Shown: piece by piece, positions 42,613-52,779 of the stretch
Layout of the letters: each line of letters begins with the position of its first letter
How positions within the stretch are numbered: the first letter of the stretch is position 1
Source of the DNA: Actinomycetes bacterium
Lineage (GTDB): Bacteria > Actinomycetota > CALGFH01
Direction: 5' to 3'
Assembly: GCA_036000965.1 (NCBI GenBank)
Contig: DASYUT010000108.1
Span: forward strand, 1-64,000
DNA length: 64,000 nucleotides
Position numbers and translations under genes: made by a program
Notes under the pieces: generated by a model
The model's database searches: none
Told to the model about the DNA's origin: nothing
What the model saw: only the letters and a program-made list of their open reading frames with translations

Positions 42613-42949
42613 AGCTCACCGCAGACCCTCAACCGTCGGCACGTAGAAGCCTGGATCGAACTGCTCGTCCTGATCAGGCAGCGAATGGGGCTTGCATAGT
42701 CACTCGCCTGATTGGTGACAGCTACGGTAGCTCGACCTCGCGGTCCTGAGCTCGAGCCGTCCTCGCCGTCCTCGCCGCCAGCATGCCGGGGCCGCGTCGC
42801 GTCAGGAGACCAGGCGATGACGAAACGGCCGCGATTCTCCGGGCGGTCTCGTTCAAGGCCCTCCGGCCAGCGGCCGACATGAGGTACGGCGGCCGGCGAC
42901 CCGGGCTGCCCACCGGACCGGCCAGGCGACCCGAGGGGTAGGCATACCG
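42613..42949. other. Right boundary of the accessory island, possible gene debris
   Basis: 337 bases, lower GC at its left. Two short frames follow the DUF499 stop; one reads RRHVEAWIELLVLIRQRMG and then stops, which looks like decayed coding sequence rather than an intact gene. A perfect palindrome AGCTAC-G-GTAGCT at 42720-42732 could be an operator. No attachment-site repeat matching the left boundary was found by eye. Confidence 0.4.
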
Positions 42950-44401
42950 ATGGACGCGCTCTTGGAGCATCTGCTCGCCAACGGCCCGGTCCCCGCGGAG
43001 GACCTGCGCCGAGCAGCCCGCCACGCCGAGGCCGCCGGCAAACCGCTCGCCCAGGCCCTGCTCGACCTCGGCCTGCTCGACGAGCAGGCACTCGCCGCGA
43101 CCGGCGGCTCGCCCCCGGCCGCCACCGGCGTGCGCCAGAGTCCACCCCAGGGACCGCCGGGCTCGGGCAGCGCTCCGTCCTCTGGGCCGCCGACCCCGGG
43201 GAGTGCCCCGCCCCACGAATCCCCCCCGACCCCGGGGAGTGCCCCGCCCTACGCGTCCCCCCCGCCGCCTGGCCCGAGGAGTGCCCGGCCGGCCGGGACC
43301 GGGGCACGGGGCCGGGGCGAGGAGCCCGAGGTGCGGGTCACCATCACCGAGCTGCTCGAGGCGATGCTCGACGCGGGCGCGTCCGACCTGCACCTGACGG
43401 CCGGGGCCAGACCGGCCGTGCGCGTCCACGGGCGTCTCGACCAGCTCGAGCGCTACCCGGTGCTGGTGCCCGGCGAGATCCGGACGATGGTCTACTCGAT
43501 CCTCACCCAGCGCCAGCGCGAGAAGCTCGAGAGCGACCTCGAGCTGGACTGCGCCCACAACCTGCCCGGCCGGGCCCGCTTCCGGCTCAACGTGTACTTC
43601 CAGAGGGACTCCGTCGGGGCCGCGTTCCGGCTCATCCCGGTGGAGATCAAACCGCTCGAAGCCCTCGGCATCCCTCCCCAGGTGGCCAACCTGTCCCGCC
43701 TGCCCCGCGGGTTCGTGCTGGTCACCGGGCCGACCGGGTCGGGCAAGTCGACCACCCTGGCCTCCCTGGTCGACCTGGCCAACCGCGAGCGGACCGACCA
43801 CATCATGACCGTGGAGGACCCCATCGAGTTCCTCCACACCCACAAGCGCTGCCTGGTCAACCAGCGCGAGGTGGGCGAGGACACCAAGTCGTTCGCGTCC
43901 GCGCTCAAGCACGTCCTGCGCCAGGACCCCGACATCATCCTGGTCGGCGAGATGCGCGACCTGGAGACCATCTCGATCGCGCTCACCGCGGCCGAGACCG
44001 GCCACCTCGTGTTCGCCACCCTGCACACCCAGGACGCCCCCCAGACCGTCGACCGGGTGATCGACGTGTTCCCGACCAACCAGCAGCAGCAGGTCAGGGT
44101 GCAGCTCGCCGGGGCCATCCAAGGCGTGGTCTGCCAGCAGCTGGTCCCGACCGCCGACGGCTCCGGGCGGGCGGTCGCGGTCGAGGTGATGGTGGCCACC
44201 CCGGCCATCCGCAACCTCGTCCGCGAGGGCAAGACCCACCAGATCTACTCGGCCATGCAGGCGGGTGGCCGACACGGCATGCAGACGATGGACCAGTCCC
44301 TGGCCGACCTGGTCGGCAGGTACCGCATCAGCTACGACCTCGGGCTCGAACGCTGCCACCACGTGGAGGACTTCAACCGCCTCTGCGGGCGGGCGGGATA
44401 A
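42950..44401 (+). CDS. pilT: Type IV pilus twitching ATPase PilT with extra N-terminal domain
   Basis: PilT powers pilus retraction. 483 residues, about 120 more than usual. The PilT part (about 125-483) has Walker A GPTGSGKST from residue 260, the Asp-box VEDPIEF, Walker B and His-box IILVGEMRDLETI and AAETGHLVFATLHT; the GEMRDLETI pattern favours PilT over PilB. Residues 1-45 resemble the MshEN/GspE-type N-terminus (LLDLGLLDEQALAA) usually found on PilB. A Pro/Gly/Ser linker with a 36-bp repeat joins them. pilC follows 10 bases downstream. No separate PilB is in the window. Confidence 0.9.
   Translation: MDALLEHLLANGPVPAEDLRRAARHAEAAGKPLAQALLDLGLLDEQALAATGGSPPAATGVRQSPPQGPPGSGSAPSSGPPTPGSAPPHESPPTPGSAPPYASPPPPGPRSARPAGTGARGRGEEPEVRVTITELLEAMLDAGASDLHLTAGARPAVRVHGRLDQLERYPVLVPGEIRTMVYSILTQRQREKLESDLELDCAHNLPGRARFRLNVYFQRDSVGAAFRLIPVEIKPLEALGIPPQVANLSRLPRGFVLVTGPTGSGKSTTLASLVDLANRERTDHIMTVEDPIEFLHTHKRCLVNQREVGEDTKSFASALKHVLRQDPDIILVGEMRDLETISIALTAAETGHLVFATLHTQDAPQTVDRVIDVFPTNQQQQVRVQLAGAIQGVVCQQLVPTADGSGRAVAVEVMVATPAIRNLVREGKTHQIYSAMQAGGRHGMQTMDQSLADLVGRYRISYDLGLERCHHVEDFNRLCGRAG
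43192..43262. repeat. 36-bp direct repeat in the PilT linker
   Basis: Two adjacent copies of a unit containing CCGACCCCGGGGAGTGCCCC, read as PPTPGSAPPxxS twice, in the low-complexity linker. Confidence 0.8.
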
Positions 44402-44411
44402 GGAGGCCGCC

Positions 44412-45632
44412 GTGGCCCAGACGACCTTCGTCTACAAGGTCCGCGACCAGCAGGGCAAGATGCTCGACGGCACGCTCGAGGCTGACAGCCAGGGCGCGGT
44501 CGCCTCCCGCCTGCGCCAGATGGGCTACGCGCCCGTGTCCATCGAGGTCGCCAGGCAGAACGGCCTGAAGATGGAGATCAGGCTCCCCGGGTCCAGCCGG
44601 GTGAAGCCGAAGGAGCTGGCGGTGTTCTCGCGCCAGTTCGCCACCATGATCAACTCCGGCCTGTCGCTGCTGCGGGCGCTGTCGATCCTCGCCGAGCAGA
44701 CCCAGAACAAGGGCCTGGCCAGGGTCATCGGTGAGGTCCGCAACGAGATCGAGCAGGGCAGCGCGCTCTCGGTCGCCCTCGGCCAGCACCCGAAGGTGTT
44801 CAACCGGCTCTACGTCTCGATGATCCGCGCCGGGGAGGTCGGCGGCTTCCTCGACCAGGTGCTCCTCAAGGTCGCCGAGACCCTCGAGAAGGAGGTGGAG
44901 CTGCGCGGCAAGGTCAAGTCGGCCATGACCTACCCGGTCGTGGTGTTCGCGATGGTGCTGCTCATCGTGAGCGCGATGCTCATCTTCATCGTGCCGATGT
45001 TCAAGAACCTGTACGCGCAGCTCGGCGGCACCCTGCCGCTGCCCACAAGGATGCTGGTCGGCATCTCCGACGTGGTCAAGCGCTTCTTCGTCTTCGTGCT
45101 CGTCGGCATCGCGCTGGGCACGTTCGGCTTCAAGCGCTGGCTCACCACCCCGTCCGGCCGCTACCGGATGGACGCGTTCAAGCTCAAGGCGCCGGTGTTC
45201 GGCCCGCTGTTCCACAAGACCGCGCTGTCGCGCTTCTCGCGCACCTTGGCCACCCTGTTCCGGTCGGGCGTGCCGATCCTGCAGGCGCTCGAGATCGTCT
45301 CCGACACCGTCAACAACGGTGTCATGGCCAAGGCCATCAAGGACGTGCAGGACTCGGTCCGGGAGGGCGAGAGCCTGGCCGCCCCGCTCGAGAAGCACAC
45401 GGTGTTCCCGCCCATGGTCGTGCAGATGATGGCGGTCGGGGAGGAGACCGGCGCCCTCGACACGATGCTCGCCAAGGTGGCCGACTTCTACGACCAGGAG
45501 GTCGAGGCGACCGTCAACGCTCTCACCAGCCTCATCGAGCCGATCCTGATCGCGGTCATGGGCGCCGCCGTCGGCGGCATGGTGATTGCCCTGTACCTAC
45601 CGATGTTCCAGATCGTGAACCTTGTGAAGTAA
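44412..45632 (+). CDS. pilC: Type IV pilus inner-membrane platform protein PilC
   Basis: 406 residues with two T2SSF domains (about 68-190 and 272-395) each followed by membrane spans. Family segments are FSRQFATMINSGLSLLRAL, EVGGFLDQVL and GEETGALDTMLAKVADFYDQEV. It forms the platform on which PilT/PilB act. GTG 44412 follows AAGGAGG, directly after the pilT stop. Length normal. Confidence 0.95.
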   Translation: MAQTTFVYKVRDQQGKMLDGTLEADSQGAVASRLRQMGYAPVSIEVARQNGLKMEIRLPGSSRVKPKELAVFSRQFATMINSGLSLLRALSILAEQTQNKGLARVIGEVRNEIEQGSALSVALGQHPKVFNRLYVSMIRAGEVGGFLDQVLLKVAETLEKEVELRGKVKSAMTYPVVVFAMVLLIVSAMLIFIVPMFKNLYAQLGGTLPLPTRMLVGISDVVKRFFVFVLVGIALGTFGFKRWLTTPSGRYRMDAFKLKAPVFGPLFHKTALSRFSRTLATLFRSGVPILQALEIVSDTVNNGVMAKAIKDVQDSVREGESLAAPLEKHTVFPPMVVQMMAVGEETGALDTMLAKVADFYDQEVEATVNALTSLIEPILIAVMGAAVGGMVIALYLPMFQIVNLVK

Positions 45633-45842
45633 GGGCCTGCGGGCCGATGACCTGGTCGTTCCAGCGCCGGCACAGCGAGGCAAGCGGGACTCGGGCAAGC
45701 GGGACTCGGGTAAGCGGGGGCTCGAGCTGGCCAGGTCATTGGGCGGCGAGCCCTACTTCCGGGCAACCCATGCCGGGTCGTCACGAGCGCTCCCGCCTCG
45801 ACGCTCCCGGCGGTCCGCCAGGCCGAGGTGCCTGGCGGCCGG
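45633..45842. other. Gap between convergent pilC and ABC permease genes
   Basis: 210 bases with three copies of CAAGCGGGACTCGGG-like 15-bp units (45672-45716) flanked by inverted ATGACCTGG (45647) and CCAGGTCAT. The whole could fold into a large terminator-like hairpin. No gene seen. Confidence 0.4.
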
Positions 45843-46747
45843 TCACAGGTCCCGGCGCCGGAACGAGGCCACGGCGAGGCCGATGCAGGCTGCCGGGTAC
45901 GCGAGCGCCCAGGCCAGCATGGTCGGTGCCATCGGCGCGGTGGACGCGAACGGCAGCCCCGCGCCGCCCTGGTCCACGAACGAGCTGGCGACCAGGAGGC
46001 TCGGCGGCATCACGTGGTAGGAGGCCCCGCGCCAGACCGCGTCGGCCGGCAGCAGCAGGCTCACGGCGGTGCCCAGGTTGACCATCAGGTCGTTGCCCGG
46101 AGGGACCGTGCCGATGAACTCGATGATCCCCCCGAGCCACGCCAGCCCGAACAGCGCCAGCATGACCACCCCGTTGGCGAGCGTCGGCAGGACGATGCTG
46201 CCGAGCAGGCTCACGGCGAGCAGGACGAGCACCTGGAGGATCATGAGGCCCACCGCCCGGGTGGTGTCTCCGGCCTCGTAGCCGGCGACGATCCGGGCGG
46301 TCAGCAGCAGCGAGCCGCTCATCACCACGACGTAGGCCGTGAGCATGCCCGCGAGGGCGAGGAAGCGGCCAAGGAGGTAGTCGAGGCGGCTGAGCGGGCG
46401 GGCGAGCACGGCGTGGAGCGCGCCGGAGTCGACCTCCGGCGAGACCGAGGCGACCCCGAGGAACAGGCCCAGCAGCGCGGCGAGGAACTGGACTCCGTAG
46501 AGCCCGAGGATCACAAGGGCACTCGACAGGACCAGGAGCTGCTCGCGCGCGCCGACCATGCCGCCCATGCTGGTCGGGTCGGTGACCTGGGCTTGGGCGT
46601 TGACCAGGCCTCGCTCCTCGAGGTGGTAGAACAGGGTGAACCCGAGCGCGAACAGGACGACGAAGGCGGCGCTGAGCACGACGCCGGCAAGGAGCAGCTT
46701 GCGGCGCCGGGCCTCCAGCACGGTCCAGCGGGCGACGACCAGCACGT

Positions 46748-46751
<4 letters not shown>
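45843..46751 (-). CDS. ABC-2 type transporter permease
   Basis: 302 residues with six predicted spans (around 20-42, 72-98, 128-150, 168-200, 205-225 and 275-295), beginning MNVLVVARWTVLEARRRK, typical of ABC-2 permeases. Its GTG overlaps the stop of the ATPase gene by four bases. Substrate unknown. It is the last gene of the sigma/anti-sigma/ABC operon. Confidence 0.85.
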
Positions 46752-47693
<942 letters not shown>

Positions 47694-47716
<23 letters not shown>

Positions 47717-48971
47717 CGAGTGCCTCGTCAGCGCCGATCACGCCGGCGACACCCCAGATGTGCCCGCCGCGCTGCCAGAGCAGGGCGTGCAGCTTCCCGG
47801 TCGGGTCCGCGAAGCTGAGTGCCTCGGCGCCGTCGACGGTCGCCCGCTGCCACCGCACCTCGTCGGTGGGGACCGGGAGCGGCAAGGTGGTGCGCCAGTC
47901 GCTGATGTTGCGGAGCTGCTCGACGGTCTCCTTCGGCACGCCGGGCAGGCTCAGCACCACCTCGCGAAGCTCCTCGAGGCTGGCGCCGCCATCGGCGTCC
48001 AGGCCGATCGTGCCGGCCTTGCCGACGAGCAGCCGCGGCGCACCGTCACGACCCGCATACTCCTGCACCACGACCGCGGGGACCCGGACGATGAGCTGGG
48101 CGCCGTCGAACCGCTCGGGAATCTGGACGTCCGGCCGGCCGTTGCGCTGGAAGTAGGCGATGGCCTGGTCACGGTCGAAGGTGATGCGGGCGGTGTGGGG
48201 ACGGGTCGCAAGGATCCGCTCCGGCACGGCGCCGACGCCACGCGGCAGCGCGGAGCGGCTGACCGCCTTGACCTGGAACCCGGCGAGCCGGCTCGCCTCG
48301 GCGAGGTCGCGCGCGACCGCCGGCTCGGTCATCCGGTACAGCTCGCTGTGGTCGCCGGTGAACACGCCGGTCTCCACGAGCTGGGACATGACCGCGCTGA
48401 GCTGCATCGACTGGCTGCTGTTGAGCTTGAGGACCTCGAAGCGCTCGCTGCGGAACTGGGCAAGGAAGCCCGCGGCGGCGGCCCTGCCGCCAGGCGTGGC
48501 GACCAGCCCGGTCACGACGACGGCCGCGACCAGCGCCGCCGCCACCCCGCGCGCCCTGGTGCTCAGCCTGGCGAGGCGGCCGCGGCGGCGCAGCGCGACC
48601 ACCACCGCCGGCGCGTCCCCGGCGGGCCCGCCGACGTCGTCGCCGGCCGTTGCGCCGAGGGCGGTGGCCGTTGCGCTGACGGCGCTGGCCGTGGCGCCGA
48701 CGGCGCCGGCGGTGGCCGTCCGGGCCGCGAGCAGGCGGGCGCGTCGCTGCTCCAGCCGGGCGAGCGCGGCCTCGACCGCGGCGGGGGGCAGGGGGTCGTC
48801 CGGCCCGGTCATGGCGATCGCCGGCGCGGCAAGCTCGGCGTTGCGCCGCAGCCCGGCGAGGGTGTCAAGGCAGAAGGCGCAGGCCTGCACGTGGTCGTGC
48901 AGCGGCGCCGGGGTACCGCCGGGGGCGTCGTCAAGGGACGCGCGCAGGGCACCGAGGTCAGGGCATGGCAT
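47694..48971 (-). CDS. Membrane anti-sigma factor-like protein with zinc motif
   Basis: 425 residues. The N-terminus has the ZAS-type motif H27-x3-C31-x2-C34 in HDHVQACAFC, typical of zinc anti-sigma domains that hold ECF sigma factors. One span lies near residues 150-170 (ARGVAAALVAAVVVTGLVA). The ~250-residue extracytoplasmic part, with no domain I can name, would sense a signal outside the cell. It overlaps the sigma gene by 14 bases and ABC ATPase gene by 23. ATG 48971 gives the zinc motif its usual position. Confidence 0.8.
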
Positions 48972-49539
48972 CGTAGGCTCCCGGATCGGCGTCGTCACGG
49001 TCCAGATAGGCGTCACGGAAGGCCCGCTCCCCGCGGGCGAGCAGGACCCCGACCGAGCCGACGGCCAGGTCGAGCGTTGCGGCGATCTCTGCGTAGGAGA
49101 AGCCGGCGTGGCGCAGCAGCAGGCAGGCGCGCTGCCGCTCCGGCAGGGCGGCGAGGGCCTGGCGCACGGCCCGCTGCTGCTCGGCGCGCAGCACGTCCAG
49201 CAGCGGGCCACCATCGTCGCCCGCCTCGTCGTCCACCCGCTCCAGCCGGCCGGCGCGGTCCAGCCGCGCCGTCGCGCGGCGCTGGCCACGCAGCCGGTTG
49301 TAGGTGGCGTTCAGGCAGACGCGGCGCAGCCACGCCGCGACCTCCTCGTCCGGCCGGTCGAGCACCGGATGCCCGTCGAGCTTCAGGAACGTCTCCTGGA
49401 CGACGTCCTCCCCCTCGCCGTGGTCGCCGAGCAGCCGGTAGCAGAGGGCGTACAGCTCGCCGTAGCGAGCCCTGAACACCGCCTCGAACCGGTCCTGCGC
49501 GCCGACGCCAGCCCCGACCTCATCCCGCACGGCTCTCAC
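48958..49539 (-). CDS. ECF-family RNA polymerase sigma factor
   Basis: 193 residues. Region 2 is YGELYALCYRLLGDHGEGEDVVQETFLKL, and region 4 with its helix-turn-helix is LPERQRACLLLRHAGFSYAEIAATLDL through SVGVLLARGERAFRD. Start GTG 49539 has GAGGAG ahead; GTG 49530 is also possible. By context it is restrained by the overlapping anti-sigma and probably drives its own operon with the ABC transporter. Whether it also controls the divergent pilin genes is an open question. Confidence 0.9.
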   Translation of the reverse strand: MRAVRDEVGAGVGAQDRFEAVFRARYGELYALCYRLLGDHGEGEDVVQETFLKLDGHPVLDRPDEEVAAWLRRVCLNATYNRLRGQRRATARLDRAGRLERVDDEAGDDGGPLLDVLRAEQQRAVRQALAALPERQRACLLLRHAGFSYAEIAATLDLAVGSVGVLLARGERAFRDAYLDRDDADPGAYDAMP

Positions 49540-50036
49540 CGGCCGCTCCTCGTGTGGTTGCGCGTGGCCAAGGTACCTCTCGCCTTGTCCGAGACCGCGC
49601 GTCGCCTTGTCCAACACCGCGCGTCGCCTTGTCCAACACCGCGCGTCGCCTTGTCCAACACCGCGCGCCGCCGGCCTCTTACACGGCGGCGCCATGCGCA
49701 GCGTTCGACCTGTCCGCCCCGGCCCTCCGCGCGGCTCGACCGCTACGCCGTGGTCGTGGCAGCCCGCGACGGGCGGTGGTTCCCGCCGCCTCGGCGACCT
49801 GGCCGGCATCGCTGGCGCCTGCCGGGCCGCCAGGCCCGCCCCTGGGCCGGACGCCTGAACGTCCGACCTGCCGCGCGCGCGTTCTGCCACTTTCTGCCAC
49901 TCAAGTGCGCCCTGACGCCATCCGATTCTCGGGGGTGCAGGCCCGAACGGATGAGCCCCCGGCCCGGGGGCGGCCAGGATCGCTGCACGAACGCCGGGGC
50001 GACGGCCTGCCAGCCCCCAGGAAAGGGAGGATGTCC
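49540..50036. other. Divergent region between the sigma operon and the pilin gene
   Basis: Nearly 500 bases. 49577-49664 is a four-copy 22-bp repeat just upstream of the sigma gene. Near 49884-49905 the phrase TCTGCCACT occurs twice in tandem. The pilin SD AAAGGGAGG ends at 50030. No riboswitch or small gene recognised. Confidence 0.5.
49577..49664. repeat. Four 22-bp tandem repeats upstream of the ECF sigma gene
   Basis: Copies at 49577-49598 (diverged), 49599-49620, 49621-49642 and 49643-49664 (identical). On the minus strand each unit contains GTTGGACAAGG. The 22-bp period places all copies on nearly the same DNA face, so an operator array is possible. Confidence 0.9.
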
Positions 50037-50522
50037 ATGCTGAAGGCCATGCAGCGCAGGCTGCAGGGGCAGCGGGAAGCGGGTTTCACGCTGATTGAGC
50101 TGATGGTCGTGGTGCTGATCATCGCGATCCTCATCGCGATCGCGATCCCGACGTTCCTCGGCGCCCGCCAGCGAGCCCAGAACCGAGCCGCCCAGTCGAG
50201 CCTCCGCAACTCGTTGACGGCGGCCAAGACGGTCTACACCGACGGGCAGGACTACAACGACGCCACCGCCGCCGCCCTGCAGGCCGTGGAGCCGAGCCTT
50301 GTGTTCGTGGCGGCCGGCACCGCCTCCACCGGGCAGAACAACGTCTCGGTGGGCAGCTCGCCGGCGGCCCCGGCGGCGGGGACCACCTTCGCCGCGGCAG
50401 CCCTGTCCGCGAGCGGCACCTGCTACTTCATCAGGGACGCGATCGCCGGCGGCACGGTGTACGGCAGCACGGCGACCTGTACCGGCACGAACGCGCTCAC
50501 GGCGGCCGCCAACGGCTGGTAG
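50037..50522 (+). CDS. Type IV major-pilin-like protein
   Basis: 161-residue prepilin. The leader MLKAMQRRLQGQREAG ends in the prepilin peptidase site G|F, followed by FTLIELMVVVLIIAILIAIA with the conserved Glu at +5. Then a helical stalk and a Ser/Thr/Ala-rich globular part with two cysteines (GTCYF and ATCTG), likely a disulphide loop. ATG 50037 is preferred to ATG 50031 because the SD (AAAGGGAGG) abuts 50031. Processed by the PilD encoded at 54349. Confidence 0.92.
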   Translation: MLKAMQRRLQGQREAGFTLIELMVVVLIIAILIAIAIPTFLGARQRAQNRAAQSSLRNSLTAAKTVYTDGQDYNDATAAALQAVEPSLVFVAAGTASTGQNNVSVGSSPAAPAAGTTFAAAALSASGTCYFIRDAIAGGTVYGSTATCTGTNALTAAANGW

Positions 50523-50544
50523 CCACCCGGCTGCGCGGCTCGGC

Positions 50545-50574
50545 AAGGAGGCGGGCCCTCGGGCCCGCCTCCTT
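50545..50574 (+). terminator. Strong hairpin after the pilin gene
   Basis: Perfect 14-bp stem (50545-50558 with 50561-50574) and a two-base loop, 22 bases after the pilin stop. It would let the pilin be transcribed in excess of the minor pilins downstream. Confidence 0.7.
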
Positions 50575-50689
50575 CGCCTTCCGGGCGGGCTGTAGCACCA
50601 GCAACCGTTCAACCTCCGGCGGGTCCGGCCGATCAACCGACTGAGCCGTCGGGAGCGGCCGGCGACCGTCGCTGCTTGGAGGAGCGCCT

Positions 50690-52075
50690 TTGTCAAGGAT
50701 CATCCTGGGCCTGCGCGAGCGTGGCGCCGAGCGCGGCATGACCGTCCTCGAGGTGGTGATCGCCGCCTTCATCCTGCTGGTCGCCGCCACCGCCGTCTTC
50801 ACCGCCATGTACAGCGGGCTCCGGCTCCAGGCGACCTCCAAGCAGCGGGCCACGGCCACGTACTGGGCCGACCACCTGCTGGAGCTGGCGCGCAACCAGC
50901 GCTACGACTCCATCGGGCTGTCGGACTCCACCGCGGCGATCACCGCGGTGACCGGCAGCGTGCCGGCCGGCGACGTCGACAACCCCGACCGGCGCCTGCG
51001 GAGGGACACGGCGACCGGCTGCCTCGAGTTCAACACGGGGACCGCCGCGAGCCCGGTCTGGGAGCGGCTGATCCTGTCGGACTCCTACACGCCTCCCAGC
51101 GCCGCGGCCACCTGCGCGACCCAGACGGCGACGAGCGACTTCCACCTGCGCCACTCGGGCGGGAGCAACGACTACGTCGCGGCCGGCTCGCCCGCGGTCA
51201 CCTACCCCGGCTGGGTGTTCGCGACCTGGGCGCCCGTGGCCGGCAAGGCGAACCTGTACTACAAGCGGGTCACGGTGGTGGTCCGCTACCCGTCGCCCAC
51301 CGGCGGCATCTCACGGCTGGTGCAGACCTCGTCGCTGTTCAGCCTCGGCTACGTGCCCGCCGTGGCACCGCCGACCACCCTGGCGCCGACGACCACCGTC
51401 GCACCCAGCACGACGGCGGCGACGTCGCCGAGCACGACCCTGCCGCCCGGGTGTGCCCCCGTGGCCGGTGACGCGCAGGCCCCGAGCGGACACATCGACC
51501 TCGCCGGCGGCAACAGCTACACGAACCAGCTCACGGTCGACATCAACAACTCGGTCGTCGACCTGCCCCACGGGGCCGGGGGGTCGGGGCTCGCCACGAT
51601 GGCGTACTCGAACCTGAGCGCCACCGCCGGGTTCCAGCCCTCCCCGCCGGCCGGGTACGGCGCGGTCTACAGCGCCTGGCCGATCACGGCCGGCGACGGG
51701 ATGAAGAGCGTCTGGGGCAGCATCACCGACTGCAACGGCAACCAGGCCGTGTTCGTCGACACCATCAGGCTGGACCAGACACGCCCGCCAGCCCCGGTGC
51801 TGAGCGGCTCGGCCGGCAAGAAGCAGCTCAGCCTGAGCTGGACCGCAACCACCGACCCAGGCGCGGCCGACGCCTCCGGGGTCGCCTCCTACCGGGTCTA
51901 CCGCTCCGACAAGGGCCCGACGAGCCCGCTCGCCACCGTCCCGGCGGGCACGCTCGGCTACCACGACACGCCGCTCACGAGCGGCGTCGCCTACACCTAC
52001 TGGGTCACGGCGGTGGACGCGGCCGGGAACGAGAGCCAGCCGGAGTCCAACCACTACACCGGGAGCCCGACCTGA
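50690..52075 (+). CDS. PilV-like minor prepilin with C-terminal fibronectin type III domain
   Basis: 461 residues from a TTG start with GGAGG ahead. The prepilin site is ERG|MTVLEVVIAAFILLVA (Glu at +5). A pseudopilin body follows, then a Thr/Pro/Ser linker (about 218-245), a domain with GHIDLAGGNSYTNQLTVDINN, and a C-terminal fibronectin type III repeat (about 365-455) with VASYRVYRSDKG and YTYWVTAVDAAGNES. Such a long minor pilin with an adhesion-type domain could sit at the pilus tip and bind a surface; that role is inference. Confidence 0.85.
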   Translation: MSRIILGLRERGAERGMTVLEVVIAAFILLVAATAVFTAMYSGLRLQATSKQRATATYWADHLLELARNQRYDSIGLSDSTAAITAVTGSVPAGDVDNPDRRLRRDTATGCLEFNTGTAASPVWERLILSDSYTPPSAAATCATQTATSDFHLRHSGGSNDYVAAGSPAVTYPGWVFATWAPVAGKANLYYKRVTVVVRYPSPTGGISRLVQTSSLFSLGYVPAVAPPTTLAPTTTVAPSTTAATSPSTTLPPGCAPVAGDAQAPSGHIDLAGGNSYTNQLTVDINNSVVDLPHGAGGSGLATMAYSNLSATAGFQPSPPAGYGAVYSAWPITAGDGMKSVWGSITDCNGNQAVFVDTIRLDQTRPPAPVLSGSAGKKQLSLSWTATTDPGAADASGVASYRVYRSDKGPTSPLATVPAGTLGYHDTPLTSGVAYTYWVTAVDAAGNESQPESNHYTGSPT

Positions 52076-52076
52076 G

Positions 52077-52712
52077 ATGCTCACGCCCGACGGCGGCGCC
52101 CGCGCCGAGTCCGGCTTCACCATCGCCGAGCTGATGGTGACCTCGGCCATCCTGCTCCTGATCGTCACCGCCGCACTGTCGATCCTGGTCGCCGCCCAGC
52201 GGTCGGCCGGCTTCTCCTCCCGGCGCGGGCAGACCCAGGACGACGTGCGGCTGGCGATGGACCGGCTGACCAAGGACATGCGCCAGCTCACCGGGTTCAC
52301 CACGTCGTTCGCGAGCAGCTCCGGGTGCAACGTGGTCGACACCTCGGGGTCGGGGGACTCGTGGACAGGGTGCGACCTGGACTTCCACGCCTACACCGTC
52401 GCCAACCCCGACACGCCGGTGCGGGTGCACTGGTGGGTCGCGGGCAACGCCCTGTACCGGGAGGAGTTCAGGCCCGACGGGAGCAGCGCGGGCACGGCGA
52501 CCGTCCTGGGGGACCTGACCACGCCGGGCGGCAGCGTCCCCGCAGTCTTCTCCTGCGACGTGCTGCAGGGCTCTGACGCCGTCACCGGGGCTCCGGTGCC
52601 CTGGCAGATGACGGTCACGCTGACCATCGACCTCAGCGACCCGGGGACGACGTACTCCGTCCGGTCGCAGGTGCAGATGCGGAACCTCCAGATCCCGCAA
52701 CCGCCCGCATGA
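52077..52712 (+). CDS. PilW-like minor prepilin
   Basis: 211 residues. Leader MLTPDGGARAESG, cleavage before FTIAELMVTSAILLLIVTAA (Glu at +5). Then RLAMDRLTKDMRQLTGF, the usual start of PilW/GspJ-type minor pseudopilins, and a globular domain with two cysteines. It begins two bases after the previous stop. Its last codons and TGA are in a 27-bp tandem repeat. Confidence 0.85.
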   Translation: MLTPDGGARAESGFTIAELMVTSAILLLIVTAALSILVAAQRSAGFSSRRGQTQDDVRLAMDRLTKDMRQLTGFTTSFASSSGCNVVDTSGSGDSWTGCDLDFHAYTVANPDTPVRVHWWVAGNALYREEFRPDGSSAGTATVLGDLTTPGGSVPAVFSCDVLQGSDAVTGAPVPWQMTVTLTIDLSDPGTTYSVRSQVQMRNLQIPQPPA

Positions 52713-52768
52713 CCCCTGATCCCGCAACCCCCGCATGACCCCTGATCCCGCAACCGCCCGCATGACCA
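52691..52768. repeat. 27-bp tandem repeats over the stop of the PilW-like gene
   Basis: Three copies (52691-52717, 52718-52743 with one base deleted, 52744-52768). Each contains GCATGACC, so each offers both an ATG and a TGA. Confidence 0.92.
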
Positions 52769-52779
52769 GAGGAGCTGCG

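Noticed and set aside
42613-42720. Intact small gene after DUF499
   Set aside because: Both short frames lack a start with SD and stop early; described as possible debris only.
49860-50036. c-di-GMP riboswitch before the pilin gene
   Set aside because: The GEMM core sequences are absent; only a tandem TCTGCCACT is visible.
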